Below are positions 53,701 to 64,000 of a DNA stretch of 64,000 bases, piece by piece. Position numbers and translations under genes: made by a program. The stretch's first letter is position 1. The number at the start of each line of letters is the position of its first letter. Origin of the DNA: Maribacter aestuarii (lineage in GTDB: Bacteria > Bacteroidota > Bacteroidia > Flavobacteriales > Flavobacteriaceae); the NCBI RefSeq assembly GCF_027474845.2, contig NZ_CP107031.2, positions 2,556,501 to 2,620,500 of the forward strand, in the 5' to 3' direction. Under the pieces are notes generated by a model. It worked only from the letters and a program-made list of their open reading frames with translations. It ran no database searches and was not told the DNA's origin.

Positions 53701-54024
53701 CGTCACAACTACCTCTTCAAGCGCCTGCGCATCTTCAGTCATTTGAACGTTAATGGTATTTCCAGCGCCTACGGTTTGTCTTGTAGGTTTTTGACCAATA
53801 TACGTAAATAACAAAGTTTGCCCTTGGGACGCTGTAATGGAGTAGTTACCATCAAAGTCGGTTTGGGTACCAGTCGTTGTTCCTTCAACAACAATGTTTA
53901 CCCCGGGCAAAGGCAGCCCATCCTGGTCAGTGACCGTTCCGGAAACTGTCTTCTCTTGTGCAAAGGATAGATGCACAATAAACGCCAATAATAGCGTCAA
54001 CAATCCATTTCGTTTTGTTCTCAT
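50761..54024 (-). CDS. SusC/RagA family TonB-linked outer-membrane transporter
   Basis: 1087 residues: signal peptide ending at LSFAQ, a CarboxypepD_reg-like domain (residues about 24-105; VSGTVTDQDGLPLPGVNIVV), the TonB plug with EEVVVTAQG and LFIVDGVPFDSG, then a 22-stranded barrel ending KASF. It imports large ligands through the outer membrane using energy from TonB. It is the first gene of a susC-susD-lipoprotein operon with a terminator at the end and a near-consensus promoter in front. No regulator or hydrolase is adjacent. The N-terminal domain and plug start have a close copy inside the macroglobulin gene at about 29.2-29.6 kb. Confidence 0.95.
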   Translation of the reverse strand: MRTKRNGLLTLLLAFIVHLSFAQEKTVSGTVTDQDGLPLPGVNIVVEGTTTGTQTDFDGNYSITASQGQTLLFTYIGQKPTRQTVGAGNTINVQMTEDAQALEEVVVTAQGIKKEKQALGYAVAEVDKEALEQRAEGDVGRILTGKASGVNITAQSGLSGSGTSIVIRGLSSFSGSNQPLFIVDGVPFDSGTNSQGSIAANQAEGDVAGRDDFVNGNSGSSRFLDLDPNNIESVNVLKGLAAATLYGTAGRNGVILITTKNGAAGAGGVKKNEITVSSSLFFNEIASLPDYQDQYGNGFDQAFGWFFSNWGPSFDREGISGWGNQSAIDDQGTLAHPYSTSTSAIQAAFPEFQGARYDWRPYDSVEKFFRTGVVKSNSVNFNGGSDDGKVSYNANFGHLNDEGFTPGNELNRYTLGLGGRAVLSNKFTVSGTMNYSNTDFVSPPVAASTGNSVFGTGSSIFANLFYTPRSIDIQGLPFESPIDGSSVYYRQNNSIQHPLWTVKNAQNRQVTNRVFGNAALVYDINDNLSLTYRFGLDVYSENNTNSQNKGGVGGSVATQSGILQTWNNTNTILDHNLILTGQYELSEKIGFSFNAGATTRREVLDQNGVASSGQQVFGVLRHFNFALQDEIQFFQERNIAGLYGQLDFDYDRMIYLTLSGRNDYVSNLSTENNSIFYPSASLSVIPTKLIPGLQSQGGINYLKLRAGYGTSANFPIGYPVAATLILDTQDFQDDSGNDVVSNVSANRLGNPNLQPELLSEIEVGMESRFFGNRLSLDFSYFTRTTTDLIIDRPLDPSTGFTTTQTNIGEIKSDGIEADATLTIFRAEEAGGLDWSLSANWTTNDSEVTDLGLDTDIVVYSGFSNLGNAAIVGEQLGVIVGSRIGRNDNGEFLVNAAGDYVEEEGTFVIGNPNPDWQLNVGNSFSFKNFNFNFLVNYTHGGDIYSRTASTLLGRGLTTDVLDRENTFILPGVLEDGSPNTRQINNSTFYFNNILFGPDELGIFDASVIRLQEISVGYSMPSKWLDRTPFGSLSFTLSGFNLWYEAVNMPDGTNFDPNVAGVGVGNGRGFDYLNGPSSRRYGLSVKASF

Positions 54025-54052
54025 TTTTTAAATTATTTGAATTAGCTAAGCG

Positions 54053-54084
54053 CAAAAATCACAATAATGTGTTAATAATCCAAA
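54053..54084 (-). promoter_or_regulatory. promoter of the susC operon
   Basis: On the minus strand TTTG (54084-54081) is followed after 20 bp by GATTTTTG (54060-54053), a seven-of-eight match to TAnnTTTG. The ATG of susC lies 29 bp further on. The element arrangement is the standard one for the phylum's primary sigma factor. Confidence 0.45.
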
Positions 54085-54356
54085 CTAATTTTAATAAAAC
54101 TTTAAGAACGCAGGTTTATATGGGGAGTTAGAAATTAAACATGCCCCGCATTTAGAAGTGAATAATATAACAATAGGGATTTTGAGAAATTGATAATTCT
54201 ACAATATAAAAGATTAGAGAAAGAATGAATATTGTATTAAATGAAATGAACTTATATAATTGGGGTTTTACGCTTATTAAATTCGGCCCGAAGCATTAGT
54301 ATTTTCTTGTCCTCCTACAGCTATTCAAAAAAACTTTAAAAATAAATTGGGTAGGG
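54085..54356. other. AT-rich spacer between the sus and str operons
   Basis: The 409-bp divergent gap between susC and rpsL carries a promoter at each end. The 270 bp between them hold no credible reading frame, no tRNA-like structure and no clear hairpin; the stretch is AT-rich with scattered TAATT and TATAA strings. I see nothing further in it. Confidence 0.6.
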
Positions 54357-54387
54357 TTTGAATTATTATGAAATATCACTACATTTG
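54357..54387 (+). promoter_or_regulatory. primary promoter of the str-S10-spc ribosomal supercluster
   Basis: TTTG at 54357-54360, a 19-bp spacer, and TACATTTG at 54380-54387 form an exact TTTG-N19-TAnnTTTG promoter, followed by CCGACC. Transcription should start near 54392, leaving a leader of about 40 nt before rpsL. This is the best promoter in the window, in line with the high expression of ribosomal genes. Confidence 0.75.
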
Positions 54388-54433
54388 CCGACCCTTAAAC
54401 AGAGGGTAATTTTATACATATTTATATAGTAGT

Positions 54434-54808
54434 ATGCCAACAATATCACAATTAGTACGAAAAGGAAGAGAAACGATTACTAAGAAGAGTAAATCGGCTG
54501 CTTTGGATTCGTGCCCTCAAAGAAGAGGTGTTTGTACTCGTGTTTACACTACTACGCCAAAGAAACCCAATTCTGCCATGAGAAAAGTGGCTAGGGTAAG
54601 GTTGACTAACGGTAAGGAAGTAAACGCATACATACCCGGTGAGGGGCACAATTTACAAGAGCACTCGATAGTATTAGTAAGAGGAGGACGGGTTAAGGAT
54701 TTGCCAGGAGTTAGATACCATATTGTTCGTGGTGCATTGGACACAGCAGGTGTGGCCGGCAGAACGCAGCGTAGATCTAAATACGGAGCAAAACGCCCTA
54801 AGAAGTAA
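54434..54808 (+). CDS. rpsL: 30S ribosomal protein S12 (uS12)
   Basis: 124 residues. It sits at the decoding centre. [15 protein letters not shown] and [13 protein letters not shown] are intact; Lys43 and Lys88 (E. coli Lys42/Lys87), whose change gives streptomycin resistance, are both wild type. First gene of the str operon, 22 bp before rpsG. Confidence 0.99.
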   Translation: MPTISQLVRKGRETITKKSKSAALDSCPQRRGVCTRVYTTTPKKPNSAMRKVARVRLTNGKEVNAYIPGEGHNLQEHSIVLVRGGRVKDLPGVRYHIVRGALDTAGVAGRTQRRSKYGAKRPKK

Positions 54809-54830
54809 TAACACTTTTTAAAGAAGAGTA

Positions 54831-55307
54831 ATGAGAAAAAGACAGGCAAAGAAAAGACCACTGTTACCAGATCCAAGATTTAACGATCAATTGGTGACAA
54901 GATTTGTGAATATGATGATGTGGGACGGTAAGAAATCGGTGGCATTTAGCGTATTTTATGAGGCAATCGATATCGTGGATGCTAAAAAGACCGATGAAGA
55001 GAAAACAGCTTTAGAGTTGTGGAAGGATGCATTATCCAATGTTATGCCGCACGTTGAGGTGAGAAGTAGAAGAGTAGGTGGGGCAACCTTCCAGATTCCA
55101 ATGCAGATTAGACCGGACCGTAAAATATCTACGGCTATGAAGTGGCTCATCAGTTACGCTAGAAAGAGAAATGAAAAGGGAATGGCGCAAAAATTAGCTG
55201 CAGAAGTTCTTGCAGCTTCCAAAGAAGAGGGTGCCGCCGTTAAGAAAAGGGTGGATACACACAAGATGGCCGAAGCGAATAAAGCATTTTCCCACTTTAG
55301 ATTTTAA
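54831..55307 (+). CDS. rpsG: 30S ribosomal protein S7 (uS7)
   Basis: 158 residues, primary binder that nucleates the 30S head. [17 protein letters not shown] at the start and [16 protein letters not shown] in the middle are standard; it ends KAFSHFRF. It is 6 bp from fusA. Confidence 0.99.
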   Translation: MRKRQAKKRPLLPDPRFNDQLVTRFVNMMMWDGKKSVAFSVFYEAIDIVDAKKTDEEKTALELWKDALSNVMPHVEVRSRRVGGATFQIPMQIRPDRKISTAMKWLISYARKRNEKGMAQKLAAEVLAASKEEGAAVKKRVDTHKMAEANKAFSHFRF

Positions 55308-55313
55308 TCAGAA

Positions 55314-57449
<2,136 letters not shown>

Positions 57450-57458
57450 TTTAAGGTA

Positions 57459-57764
57459 ATGAGTCAGAAAATCAGAATAAAACTAAAATCCTACGATCAT
57501 AATCTTGTAGATAAGTCCGCAGAGAAAATCGTAAAAACGGTAAAGACCACGGGAGCTGTTGTAACTGGACCCATTCCTTTACCAACTCATAAGAAGATTT
57601 TTACGGTATTGCGTTCTCCGCACGTCAATAAAAAGTCTAGGGAACAATTTCAACTAAGTTCTTATAAGAGACTGTTGGATATCTATAGTTCTTCGTCTAA
57701 GACCATTGATGCGCTAATGAAATTGGAACTACCTAGTGGTGTAGAGGTTGAGATTAAGGTCTAA
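57459..57764 (+). CDS. rpsJ: 30S ribosomal protein S10 (uS10)
   Basis: 101 residues; [23 protein letters not shown] and [28 protein letters not shown] are diagnostic. In other bacteria it also binds NusB in antitermination. It closes the first part of the cluster; the next gene is 138 bp away across a repeat-bearing gap. Confidence 0.98.
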   Translation: MSQKIRIKLKSYDHNLVDKSAEKIVKTVKTTGAVVTGPIPLPTHKKIFTVLRSPHVNKKSREQFQLSSYKRLLDIYSSSSKTIDALMKLELPSGVEVEIKV

Positions 57765-57773
57765 GTAGAACCT

Positions 57774-57828
57774 TGGTTACCGAGCGTAGCCGAAGTAACA
57801 TGTCCTGAGCCGCGAGCAAGGGAAAAAC
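57774..57828. repeat. palindromic repeat-like sequence in the rpsJ-rplC gap
   Basis: GTTAC at 57776-57780 pairs with GTAAC at 57795-57799 around CGAGCGTAGCCGAA; a second weaker unit, TGTCCTGAGCCGCGAGCAAGGGA, follows directly at 57801-57823. The first core is shared almost exactly with 28002-28025 inside the macroglobulin gene. Such GAGCGxAGxCGAA cores are typical of dispersed flavobacterial repeats. Finding one inside a ribosomal operon is unusual. Confidence 0.55.
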
Positions 57829-57844
57829 GGAAAAAAATAATTTC

Positions 57845-57875
57845 AGGGTTGAAATATTTTTGACCCTATTTTTTT
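57845..57875 (+). terminator. terminator- or attenuator-like hairpin between rpsJ and rplC
   Basis: AGGGT (57845-57849) pairs with ACCCT (57863-57867), with a G-T pair possible inside, and is followed by A and seven T (57869-57875). It lies about 30 bp upstream of the rplC ATG. If it works, it would reduce transcription into the long S10-spc part, or be read through. No clear promoter with TAnnTTTG is visible between it and rplC, so complete termination would be harmful; partial attenuation is more likely. Confidence 0.45.
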
Positions 57876-57902
57876 GAACAGTAATTAATATAAATAATAA
57901 GT

Positions 57903-58526
57903 ATGTCTGGGTTAATAGGAAAGAAAGTAGGTATGACCAGCATTTTTGACGAGAACGGGAAGAATATTCCCTGTACCGTCATTGAAGCAGGTCCATGCGT
58001 AGTTACCCAAGTCAGAACCGAAGAGGTAGACGGGTACAATGCCCTTCAACTTGGTTTCGATGACAAGGCAGAAAAGCGTGCAAATAAGGCCGAGTTGGGT
58101 CATTTTAAAAAAGCAGGCGCTTCTCCCAAGAAAAAAGTCGTTGAGTTCCAAGGTTTTGAAGGTGAGTTTAAATTGGGAGACACAGTGGGTGTCGATGTAT
58201 TCGTGGAAGGCGAATTCGTTGATGTGATTGGTACTTCTAAAGGAAAGGGTTTTCAAGGGGTTGTTAAACGCCATGGTTTTGCCGGGGTTGGACAATCTAC
58301 CCACGGTCAACATAACAGACTTAGGGCGCCAGGTTCCATTGGAGCCGCTTCTTATCCAGCAAGAGTTTTTAAGGGAATGAAGATGGCAGGTAGAATGGGT
58401 GGTGATCGGGTAACCGTTCAAAACCTTAAAGTTTTAAAGGTAGTTCCGGAAAAGAACCTTTTAGTAGTAAAAGGATGCGTACCGGGCCATAAGAATGCTT
58501 ATGTAACTATACAAAGGTGGATGTAA
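57903..58526 (+). CDS. rplC: 50S ribosomal protein L3 (uL3)
   Basis: 207 residues. [21 protein letters not shown] at the start and [17 protein letters not shown] in the middle are diagnostic; the latter holds the loop near the peptidyl-transferase centre. Its TAA overlaps the ATG of rplD by one base (TAATG), indicating coupled translation. Confidence 0.98.
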   Translation: MSGLIGKKVGMTSIFDENGKNIPCTVIEAGPCVVTQVRTEEVDGYNALQLGFDDKAEKRANKAELGHFKKAGASPKKKVVEFQGFEGEFKLGDTVGVDVFVEGEFVDVIGTSKGKGFQGVVKRHGFAGVGQSTHGQHNRLRAPGSIGAASYPARVFKGMKMAGRMGGDRVTVQNLKVLKVVPEKNLLVVKGCVPGHKNAYVTIQRWM

Positions 58527-59158
58527 TGAAAGTATCAGTTTTAGATATTAAAGGAAAAGACACGGGTAGAAAGGCAGACCTTTCTGACGATGTTTTTGGT
58601 ATAGAGCCAAACAATCACGCAGTTTATTTGGACGTTAAGCAATACTTAGCACACCAAAGGCAGGGCACGCATAAGGCAAAGGAAAGAGCAGAAATTGCGG
58701 GAAGTACCAGAAAGATAAAAAAACAGAAAGGTACGGGTACTGCCAGAGCTGGTAGTATTAAATCTCCAATCTTTAGAGGTGGTGGACGAATTTTTGGACC
58801 TAGACCTAAGGATTATACCCAAAAATTGAACAAAAACTTAAAGCGTTTGGCTAGAAAGTCCGCCTTAAGTTTAAAGTCAAAAGAGAAGGCAATTTTAGTA
58901 ATTGAAGACTTTGATTTTGATGCTCCAAAAACAAGGGATTTTGTACAGGTTTTGAAGTCCTTGGGCTTAGAAAACAAAAAATCTTTAATTGTGTTGGGCG
59001 ATTCAAATAAAGGCGTATATTTGTCTTCGCGTAATTTCAAGGGTTCAGAGGTTATAACTAACTCAGAATTAAGTACTTACAAAATATTAAACGCAAATAG
59101 TGTAGTATTGTTGGAAGGCTCTCTAGAAGGAATAGAATCGAACTTAAATAATAAGTAA
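58526..59158 (+). CDS. rplD: 50S ribosomal protein L4 (uL4)
   Basis: 210 residues from the ATG at 58526; an in-frame GTG at 58517 lies in rplC and is not favoured. Landmarks are [19 protein letters not shown] (the extended exit-tunnel loop) and [13 protein letters not shown] strands. In E. coli it represses its operon; no corresponding leader was identified here. Confidence 0.97.
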   Translation: MKVSVLDIKGKDTGRKADLSDDVFGIEPNNHAVYLDVKQYLAHQRQGTHKAKERAEIAGSTRKIKKQKGTGTARAGSIKSPIFRGGGRIFGPRPKDYTQKLNKNLKRLARKSALSLKSKEKAILVIEDFDFDAPKTRDFVQVLKSLGLENKKSLIVLGDSNKGVYLSSRNFKGSEVITNSELSTYKILNANSVVLLEGSLEGIESNLNNK

Positions 59159-59162
59159 AACC

Positions 59163-59453
59163 ATGAGTGTGTTAATAAAGCCAATTATAACGGAAAAGAT
59201 GACCGCTGATAGCGAGCTGAATAACCGTTATGGTTTCATAGTAGACCCTAAGGCGAACAAAATTCAGATTAAGGATGCGGTTGAAGCTGCTTATGGTGTT
59301 TCGGTAAAAAAAGTGCGTACAATGAATTATGGACCTACAAGAAAATCCAGATATACGAAAACTGGAGTTCAACATGGTAAAACGAACGCTATCAAAAAAG
59401 CAATCGTTGATGTGGTTGAAGGTGATATAATTGATTTTTACAGTAATCTATAA
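59163..59453 (+). CDS. rplW: 50S ribosomal protein L23 (uL23)
   Basis: 96 residues, located at the exit of the peptide tunnel where SRP and trigger factor dock. SVLIKPIITEKMTADSE and VRTMNYGPTRKSRYTK are typical. It is 4 bp after rplD and 9 bp before rplB. Confidence 0.98.
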   Translation: MSVLIKPIITEKMTADSELNNRYGFIVDPKANKIQIKDAVEAAYGVSVKKVRTMNYGPTRKSRYTKTGVQHGKTNAIKKAIVDVVEGDIIDFYSNL

Positions 59454-59462
59454 AGACAAAGA

Positions 59463-60287
59463 ATGTCAGTTAGAAAATTAAAACCAATCACTCCTGGACA
59501 GCGTTTTAGAGTAGTCAATGGATTTGACGCCATTACTACTGATAAGCCGGAGAAGAGCTTACTCGCTCCGTTAAAAAAGTCCGGAGGTAGAAACAGTCAA
59601 GGAAAAATGACGATTCGCCAAAAAGGTGGAGGTCATAAGAGAAGGTATCGTGTTATTGATTTTAAAAGGGATAAGCAAGATGTTGCCGCTACCGTAAAGT
59701 CGATTCAATATGATCCTAACAGAACTGCATTTATTGCGTTGTTGGAGTATGCGGATGGGGAGAAGAGATATGTGATAGCTCAAAATGGTTTGCAGGTTGA
59801 TCAGCAAGTCACTTCGGGTGCTAACGCCGCTCCGGAGATTGGAAATGCCTTGCCTTTGAGCGAGATTCCATTAGGAACGATAATTTCTTGTATAGAGTTG
59901 CGTCCAGGTCAGGGTGCGGTTATGGCGAGAAGTGCCGGGACTTTTGCCCAGTTGATGGCTAAGGACGGTAAGTTTGTAACCGTAAAGATGCCTTCTGGGG
60001 AGACTAGACTTATATTATCTACCTGTATGGCAACAATTGGGGCCATTTCAAATTCAGACCATCAGTTATTGGTGTCTGGAAAAGCGGGTAGAAGTAGATG
60101 GTTGGGTAGAAGACCAAGAACTAGACCAGTAGCCATGAACCCTGTAGATCACCCAATGGGTGGTGGTGAAGGTAGGGCTTCAGGTGGTCACCCAAGATCA
60201 AGGAACGGAATACCTGCAAAAGGTTTTAGAACTCGTACTAAGACGAAGAGTACCAACAAGTATATTATAGAACGTAGAAAGAAATAA
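59463..60287 (+). CDS. rplB: 50S ribosomal protein L2 (uL2)
   Basis: 274 residues. [15 protein letters not shown] near the start and [17 protein letters not shown] near 218-235 (which holds the functionally important His close to the peptidyl-transferase centre) are present. Normal length and spacing. Confidence 0.98.
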   Translation: MSVRKLKPITPGQRFRVVNGFDAITTDKPEKSLLAPLKKSGGRNSQGKMTIRQKGGGHKRRYRVIDFKRDKQDVAATVKSIQYDPNRTAFIALLEYADGEKRYVIAQNGLQVDQQVTSGANAAPEIGNALPLSEIPLGTIISCIELRPGQGAVMARSAGTFAQLMAKDGKFVTVKMPSGETRLILSTCMATIGAISNSDHQLLVSGKAGRSRWLGRRPRTRPVAMNPVDHPMGGGEGRASGGHPRSRNGIPAKGFRTRTKTKSTNKYIIERRKK

Positions 60288-60302
60288 AAAAAGAAGAAAG
60301 AA

Positions 60303-60581
60303 ATGGCACGTTCACTAAAAAAAGGACCTTACGTTCACTATAGTTTAGAAAAGAAGATTCAACAAAGCGCTTCTTCCGGAAAAAAGTCCGTAATAAAGAC
60401 TTGGTCCAGAGCATCAATGATTACTCCTGATTTTGTGGGAATGACAATTGCTGTGCACAACGGAAGACAATTTGTACCAGTTTTCGTAACGGAGAACATG
60501 GTAGGGCATAAATTAGGAGAATTTTCACCGACAAGATCTTTTAGAGGTCATGCTGGTGCAAAAAATAAAGGTAAAAAGTAA
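60303..60581 (+). CDS. rpsS: 30S ribosomal protein S19 (uS19)
   Basis: 92 residues; [18 protein letters not shown] and [18 protein letters not shown] are diagnostic. It binds 16S rRNA in the head together with S13. The next gene is 3 bp away. Confidence 0.98.
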   Translation: MARSLKKGPYVHYSLEKKIQQSASSGKKSVIKTWSRASMITPDFVGMTIAVHNGRQFVPVFVTENMVGHKLGEFSPTRSFRGHAGAKNKGKK

Positions 60582-60584
60582 GCT

Positions 60585-60992
60585 ATGGGAGTTCGTAAAA
60601 AACAGATGGCCGAAAGAATTAAGGCTGAAAAGCAAAAAGTAGCTTTCGCAAAACTGAACAACTGTCCTACCTCTCCAAGAAAAATGAGATTAGTGGCTGA
60701 TTTGATTAGGGGTCAGAAAGTTGAAAAAGCTTTGGCTATCCTAAGGTTCAATTCAAAGGAAGCTTCAAGAAAATTAGAAAAACTGTTGCTTTCTGCACTG
60801 GCCAATTGGCAAGCGAAAAATGAAGAAGGTAACTTGGAGGAAGCCGATTTGGTCATATCAGAAATAAGAGTTGACAGCGGTACAATGCTTAAGAGGTTAA
60901 GACCAGCTCCACAGGGGAGGGCACATAGAATAAGAAAGCGTTCTAACCATGTAACCTTGGTTTTGGGCTCTAACAATAATACACAAAGCTAG
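60585..60992 (+). CDS. rplV: 50S ribosomal protein L22 (uL22)
   Basis: 135 residues. [20 protein letters not shown] starts the globular part; [18 protein letters not shown] near 110-125 is the beta-hairpin loop that reaches into the exit tunnel, where macrolide-resistance changes occur; no such change is evident. It is 1 bp before rpsC. Confidence 0.98.
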   Translation: MGVRKKQMAERIKAEKQKVAFAKLNNCPTSPRKMRLVADLIRGQKVEKALAILRFNSKEASRKLEKLLLSALANWQAKNEEGNLEEADLVISEIRVDSGTMLKRLRPAPQGRAHRIRKRSNHVTLVLGSNNNTQS

Positions 60993-60993
60993 A

Positions 60994-61713
60994 ATGGGAC
61001 AGAAAACAAATCCAATAGGAAACCGTCTGGGAATCATCAGAGGATGGGAATCAAACTGGTATGGCGGAAATGATTATGGTGATAAATTAGCTGAAGATAG
61101 CAAAATCAGAAAGTATATCCATGCTAGGTTATCCAAGGCCAGTGTATCTAGGGTGATTATTGAGCGTACGTTAAAATTGATTACGGTAACCGTTACTACT
61201 GCAAGACCCGGTATCATTATTGGTAAGGGTGGACAAGAAGTTGATAAGCTTAAGGAGGAACTTAAGAAAATTACAGGTAAAGAGGTTCAAATCAATATTT
61301 ATGAAATAAAAAGACCTGAGCTTGACGCTAATTTGGTAGCTGCAAGTGTAGCACGTCAAATTGAAAGTAGAATTTCATTTAGGAGAGCTATAAAAATGGC
61401 TATTGCGGCCGCTATGAGAATGAATGCTGAAGGCATCAAGATTCAGATTTCTGGTCGTTTGAACGGGGCTGAAATGGCACGTTCAGAATCTTATAAGGAT
61501 GGTAGAATTCCACTTTCGACTTTTAGAGCGGATATAGATTACGCATTGCAGGAAGCCCAGACAACCTACGGGAAGTTAGGTATCAAAGTATGGATAATGA
61601 AGGGAGAAGTATACGGCAAGAGAGAATTATCCCCATTGGTTGGTATGCAAAAAGGACAAGGAAAGGATTCTAGGAAACAAGATGGTGGTAGAAAGCCACG
61701 TCGTAGAAAGTAA
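60994..61713 (+). CDS. rpsC: 30S ribosomal protein S3 (uS3)
   Basis: 239 residues: KH domain with the GxxG loop in [16 protein letters not shown], and the C-terminal domain with [14 protein letters not shown]. The end is basic and repetitive ([13 protein letters not shown]), common in Bacteroidota. It helps the ribosome unwind mRNA at the entry site. Confidence 0.98.
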   Translation: MGQKTNPIGNRLGIIRGWESNWYGGNDYGDKLAEDSKIRKYIHARLSKASVSRVIIERTLKLITVTVTTARPGIIIGKGGQEVDKLKEELKKITGKEVQINIYEIKRPELDANLVAASVARQIESRISFRRAIKMAIAAAMRMNAEGIKIQISGRLNGAEMARSESYKDGRIPLSTFRADIDYALQEAQTTYGKLGIKVWIMKGEVYGKRELSPLVGMQKGQGKDSRKQDGGRKPRRRK

Positions 61714-61733
61714 TTTTTTAAAGAAGCAGAAAG

Positions 61734-62159
61734 ATGTTACAACCGAAAAGAACAAAGTTCCGTAAAATGCAGAAGGGCCGTATGAAGGGCAATTCTGGTA
61801 GAGGACACCAGCTTTCAAATGGTATGTTCGGTATAAAGTCAATGGACACTTCATTCTTGACATCACGTCAGATTGAGGCAGCACGTATAGCCGCGACAAG
61901 ATATATGAAGAGGGAAGGTCAATTGTGGATCAAAATATTTCCGGATAAGCCTATCACCAAAAAACCTTTAGAGGTACGTATGGGAAAAGGAAAAGGAGCG
62001 CCAGAGTATTTTGTTGCCGTAGTTAAACCAGGAAGAATTATGTTCGAGGTTGCAGGAGTATCCCTTGATATTGCAAAAGAAGCATTAAGGTTGGCTGCTC
62101 AAAAGCTTCCTGTGAGAACAAAGTTTATAATTGCCAGGGACTATACAGTTGAGAATTAA
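61734..62159 (+). CDS. rplP: 50S ribosomal protein L16 (uL16)
   Basis: 141 residues; [19 protein letters not shown] and [19 protein letters not shown] are diagnostic. It helps organise the A-site tRNA region of the 50S subunit. Confidence 0.98.
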   Translation: MLQPKRTKFRKMQKGRMKGNSGRGHQLSNGMFGIKSMDTSFLTSRQIEAARIAATRYMKREGQLWIKIFPDKPITKKPLEVRMGKGKGAPEYFVAVVKPGRIMFEVAGVSLDIAKEALRLAAQKLPVRTKFIIARDYTVEN

Positions 62160-62170
62160 TCGTAGGAACA

Positions 62171-62362
62171 ATGAAAAAACAAGAAATTAAGGAATTGTCT
62201 GTTGAAGGACTTACGGAAAAGCTTGCTGAGTACAGGAAACAACACGCCGATTTAAAATTGGCACATTTCGTTACGCCATTGGAGAATCCTCTTCAAATAA
62301 GGAAAGTAAGAAGAACAGTTGCAAGATTAGCAACAGAATTAACAAATAGGGAAAACCAATAA
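62171..62362 (+). CDS. rpmC: 50S ribosomal protein L29 (uL29)
   Basis: 63 residues, two helices: [20 protein letters not shown] and a second with [18 protein letters not shown]. It is located near the tunnel exit beside L23. Confidence 0.97.
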   Translation: MKKQEIKELSVEGLTEKLAEYRKQHADLKLAHFVTPLENPLQIRKVRRTVARLATELTNRENQ

Positions 62363-62375
62363 CTGGTTCTGCTTT

Positions 62376-62636
62376 ATGGAAGAAAACAGAAATTTAAGAA
62401 AAGAAAGAATAGGGGTAGTTACCAGTAACAAGATGGAGAAGTCTATTGTAGTTGCAGAAGTAAAACGTGTAAAGCACCCTATGTACGGTAAGTTCGTTTT
62501 GAAAACAAAGAAATACGTTGCTCACGACGAAAAGAACGACTGTAGGGAAGGGGATACCGTAAAGATTATGGAGACCCGTCCTTTGAGTAAAACCAAATGT
62601 TGGAGGTTAGTAGAAATCTTAGAAAGAGCTAAATAA
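62376..62636 (+). CDS. rpsQ: 30S ribosomal protein S17 (uS17)
   Basis: 86 residues, OB fold: [35 protein letters not shown] and the final [16 protein letters not shown] are typical. It is 3 bp from rplN. Confidence 0.98.
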   Translation: MEENRNLRKERIGVVTSNKMEKSIVVAEVKRVKHPMYGKFVLKTKKYVAHDEKNDCREGDTVKIMETRPLSKTKCWRLVEILERAK

Positions 62637-62639
62637 GTT

Positions 62640-63008
62640 ATGTTACAACAAGAATCTAGACTAAAGGTTGCTGATAATACCGGAGCAAAGGAAGTTTTGA
62701 CTATCCGGGTTCTCGGTGGTACAAAAAGAAGATACGCTTCCATTGGTGATAAAATTGTAGTAACTGTAAAAGAAGCTACACCAAACGGGGGTATTAAAAA
62801 AGGAGCGGTTTCAACAGCAGTAGTTGTCCGTACCAAAAAGGAGGTTAGGAGACCTGATGGTTCCTATATCCGTTTTGATGACAACGCATGTGTTCTTTTG
62901 AATCCAACAGGAGAGATGAGAGGTACTCGTGTTTTTGGACCTGTAGCAAGAGAACTCAGGGATAAGCAATTCATGAAAATTGTTTCATTGGCCCCAGAGG
63001 TATTATAA
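62640..63008 (+). CDS. rplN: 50S ribosomal protein L14 (uL14)
   Basis: 122 residues with the compact beta-barrel signature [19 protein letters not shown] and [14 protein letters not shown]. It forms an intersubunit bridge and is the first gene of the spc part. Confidence 0.98.
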   Translation: MLQQESRLKVADNTGAKEVLTIRVLGGTKRRYASIGDKIVVTVKEATPNGGIKKGAVSTAVVVRTKKEVRRPDGSYIRFDDNACVLLNPTGEMRGTRVFGPVARELRDKQFMKIVSLAPEVL

Positions 63009-63019
63009 TATTGACAAGA

Positions 63020-63334
63020 ATGAAAAAGTTGAAAATAAAAACTGGAGACACCGTTAGAATTATCGCTGGAGACCACAAGGGTACCGAAGGTAAGATCATG
63101 CGTGTAGATCTGGAAAAGAACAAAGCCATTGTGGAAGGTGCCAATATGGTCTCAAAACATGAGAAACCTAGTGCGAAAAACCCGCAAGGTGGAATAGTTA
63201 AAAAAGAAGCTTTAATCCATATTTCTAACCTAGCTTTAATAGACGGCAAGTCTAGCGAAACAACACGAGTAGGCTACGAAATGAGAGATGGTAAGAAAGT
63301 AAGGTTTTCTAAGAAATCCAATGAAGTAATTTAG
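63020..63334 (+). CDS. rplX: 50S ribosomal protein L24 (uL24)
   Basis: 104 residues from the ATG at 63020 ([21 protein letters not shown], with the KOW motif). The frame extends to a TTG at 63011, but the ATG matches the family start. It initiates assembly of the 50S subunit. Confidence 0.96.
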   Translation: MKKLKIKTGDTVRIIAGDHKGTEGKIMRVDLEKNKAIVEGANMVSKHEKPSAKNPQGGIVKKEALIHISNLALIDGKSSETTRVGYEMRDGKKVRFSKKSNEVI

Positions 63335-63336
63335 TT

Positions 63337-63888
63337 ATGGCTTACGTTGCAAGATTAAAGAAAGAGTATAAAGAGCGGATTATAGCTGCACTAACGGAGG
63401 AGTTTGGTTACAAAAATGTAATGCAGGTTCCAAAGTTGGAGAAAATCGTGATGAGTAGAGGTGTTGGAGCTGCGGTTGCTGACAAAAAACTTATTGATCA
63501 CGCTGTTGACGAAATGACCATGATTACAGGTCAGAAAGCTGTTGCTACGATGTCCAAAAAGGATGTCGCTGCCTTTAAATTAAGAAAAGGTATGCCTATC
63601 GGTGCTAAAGTTACACTGCGTGGAGAGCGTATGTACGAATTTTTGGATAGGTTGGTTACATCGGCTCTGCCAAGGGTAAGAGATTTTCAAGGTATCAAAG
63701 CTACAGGTTTTGACGGACGTGGAAATTACAACCTTGGTGTCACCGAACAAATTATATTTCCGGAAATAAATATTGATAAAATCAATAGAATTAACGGAAT
63801 GGATATCACTTTTGTAACCTCGGCGGAAACCGATAAGGAAGCAAAATCATTATTAACGGAATTAGGATTACCTTTTAAAAAGAACTAG
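63337..63888 (+). CDS. rplE: 50S ribosomal protein L5 (uL5)
   Basis: 183 residues; [20 protein letters not shown] and [20 protein letters not shown] are diagnostic. It binds 5S rRNA and contacts P-site tRNA. It is 1 bp before rpsN. Confidence 0.98.
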   Translation: MAYVARLKKEYKERIIAALTEEFGYKNVMQVPKLEKIVMSRGVGAAVADKKLIDHAVDEMTMITGQKAVATMSKKDVAAFKLRKGMPIGAKVTLRGERMYEFLDRLVTSALPRVRDFQGIKATGFDGRGNYNLGVTEQIIFPEINIDKINRINGMDITFVTSAETDKEAKSLLTELGLPFKKN

Positions 63889-63889
63889 A

Positions 63890-64000
63890 ATGGCTAAAGA
63901 ATCAATGAAGGCCCGTGAAAGAAAAAGGGCAAGGACGGTAGCTAAATATGCAGAAAAGCGCAAGGCTTTGAAAGAAGCTGGTGACTATGATGCATTACAG
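63890..64000 (+). CDS. rpsN: 30S ribosomal protein S14 (uS14), N-terminal fragment
   Basis: The first 37 codons before the window ends: MAKESMKARERKRARTVAKY and EKRKALKEAGDYDALQ. The expected zinc or non-zinc C-terminal part lies beyond the edge; the long N-terminal form suggests the zinc-free type. Confidence 0.92.
   Translation, partial: MAKESMKARERKRARTVAKYAEKRKALKEAGDYDALQ

Noticed and set aside
54452..54876. Minus-strand frames over rpsL and rpsG
   Set aside because: Shadows of highly conserved ribosomal genes.

Overview
The window is a chromosome segment of a marine-type flavobacterium (Bacteroidota, Flavobacteriaceae; Maribacter, Zobellia or Arenibacter-like by general appearance, genus not provable from this sequence). 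The evidence is a SusC/SusD outer-membrane pair, promoters of the Bacteroidota type (TTTG, about 19-20 bp, TAnnTTTG), few Shine-Dalgarno sequences, AT-rich spacers, families restricted to this phylum (DUF6089, DUF5723, DUF7033-type deacetylase, two OmpH chaperones behind bamA), and an hpt-adk fusion. I saw no rRNA, tRNA, CRISPR array, insertion sequence or prophage.

Layout. 1-8.2 kb is an envelope and cofactor block: an alpha/beta hydrolase fragment and pdxJ on the minus strand, then a CBS protein, nadK, DUF6089, uppS, bamA and two ompH genes on the plus strand. bamA is split in two by a -1 frameshift near 6040. 8.2-13.8 kb (minus) holds a glycosyltransferase, a methyltransferase, a KAS III-like synthase and gcvP. 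14-21 kb holds a UbiA-like membrane protein, an ECF sigma factor with a tiny zinc-type anti-sigma candidate, a rhodanese lipoprotein, a methyltransferase, a TMEM175-type channel, an M3 peptidase and purE/purK. 21.3-26.6 kb (plus) holds the hpt-adk fusion, obgE, a DUF4136 lipoprotein, a small membrane protein with a textbook LytTR operator in front of it, and a LytS/LytTR two-component pair.

26.7-33.2 kb is one giant alpha-2-macroglobulin gene that has captured a SusC-like N-terminal segment and carries a palindromic repeat inside its reading frame. 33.3-45 kb is a mixed housekeeping region (SDR, cupin, mpl, radC, HAD phosphatase, outer-membrane proteins, rarA, rhomboid, rlmB). 45-54 kb (minus) contains three tandem paralogous secreted proteins of unknown function and a susC-susD-lipoprotein operon.

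54.4-64 kb is the str-S10-spc ribosomal supercluster (rpsL, rpsG, fusA, rpsJ, rplC ... rplE, rpsN) behind a near-consensus promoter. It is continuous except for a 138-bp gap between rpsJ and rplC that carries repeat-like sequence and a terminator-like hairpin. The main leads for novelty are the LytTR circuit, the chimeric macroglobulin, the coding and intergenic palindromic repeats, the tandem secreted family and the broken bamA.
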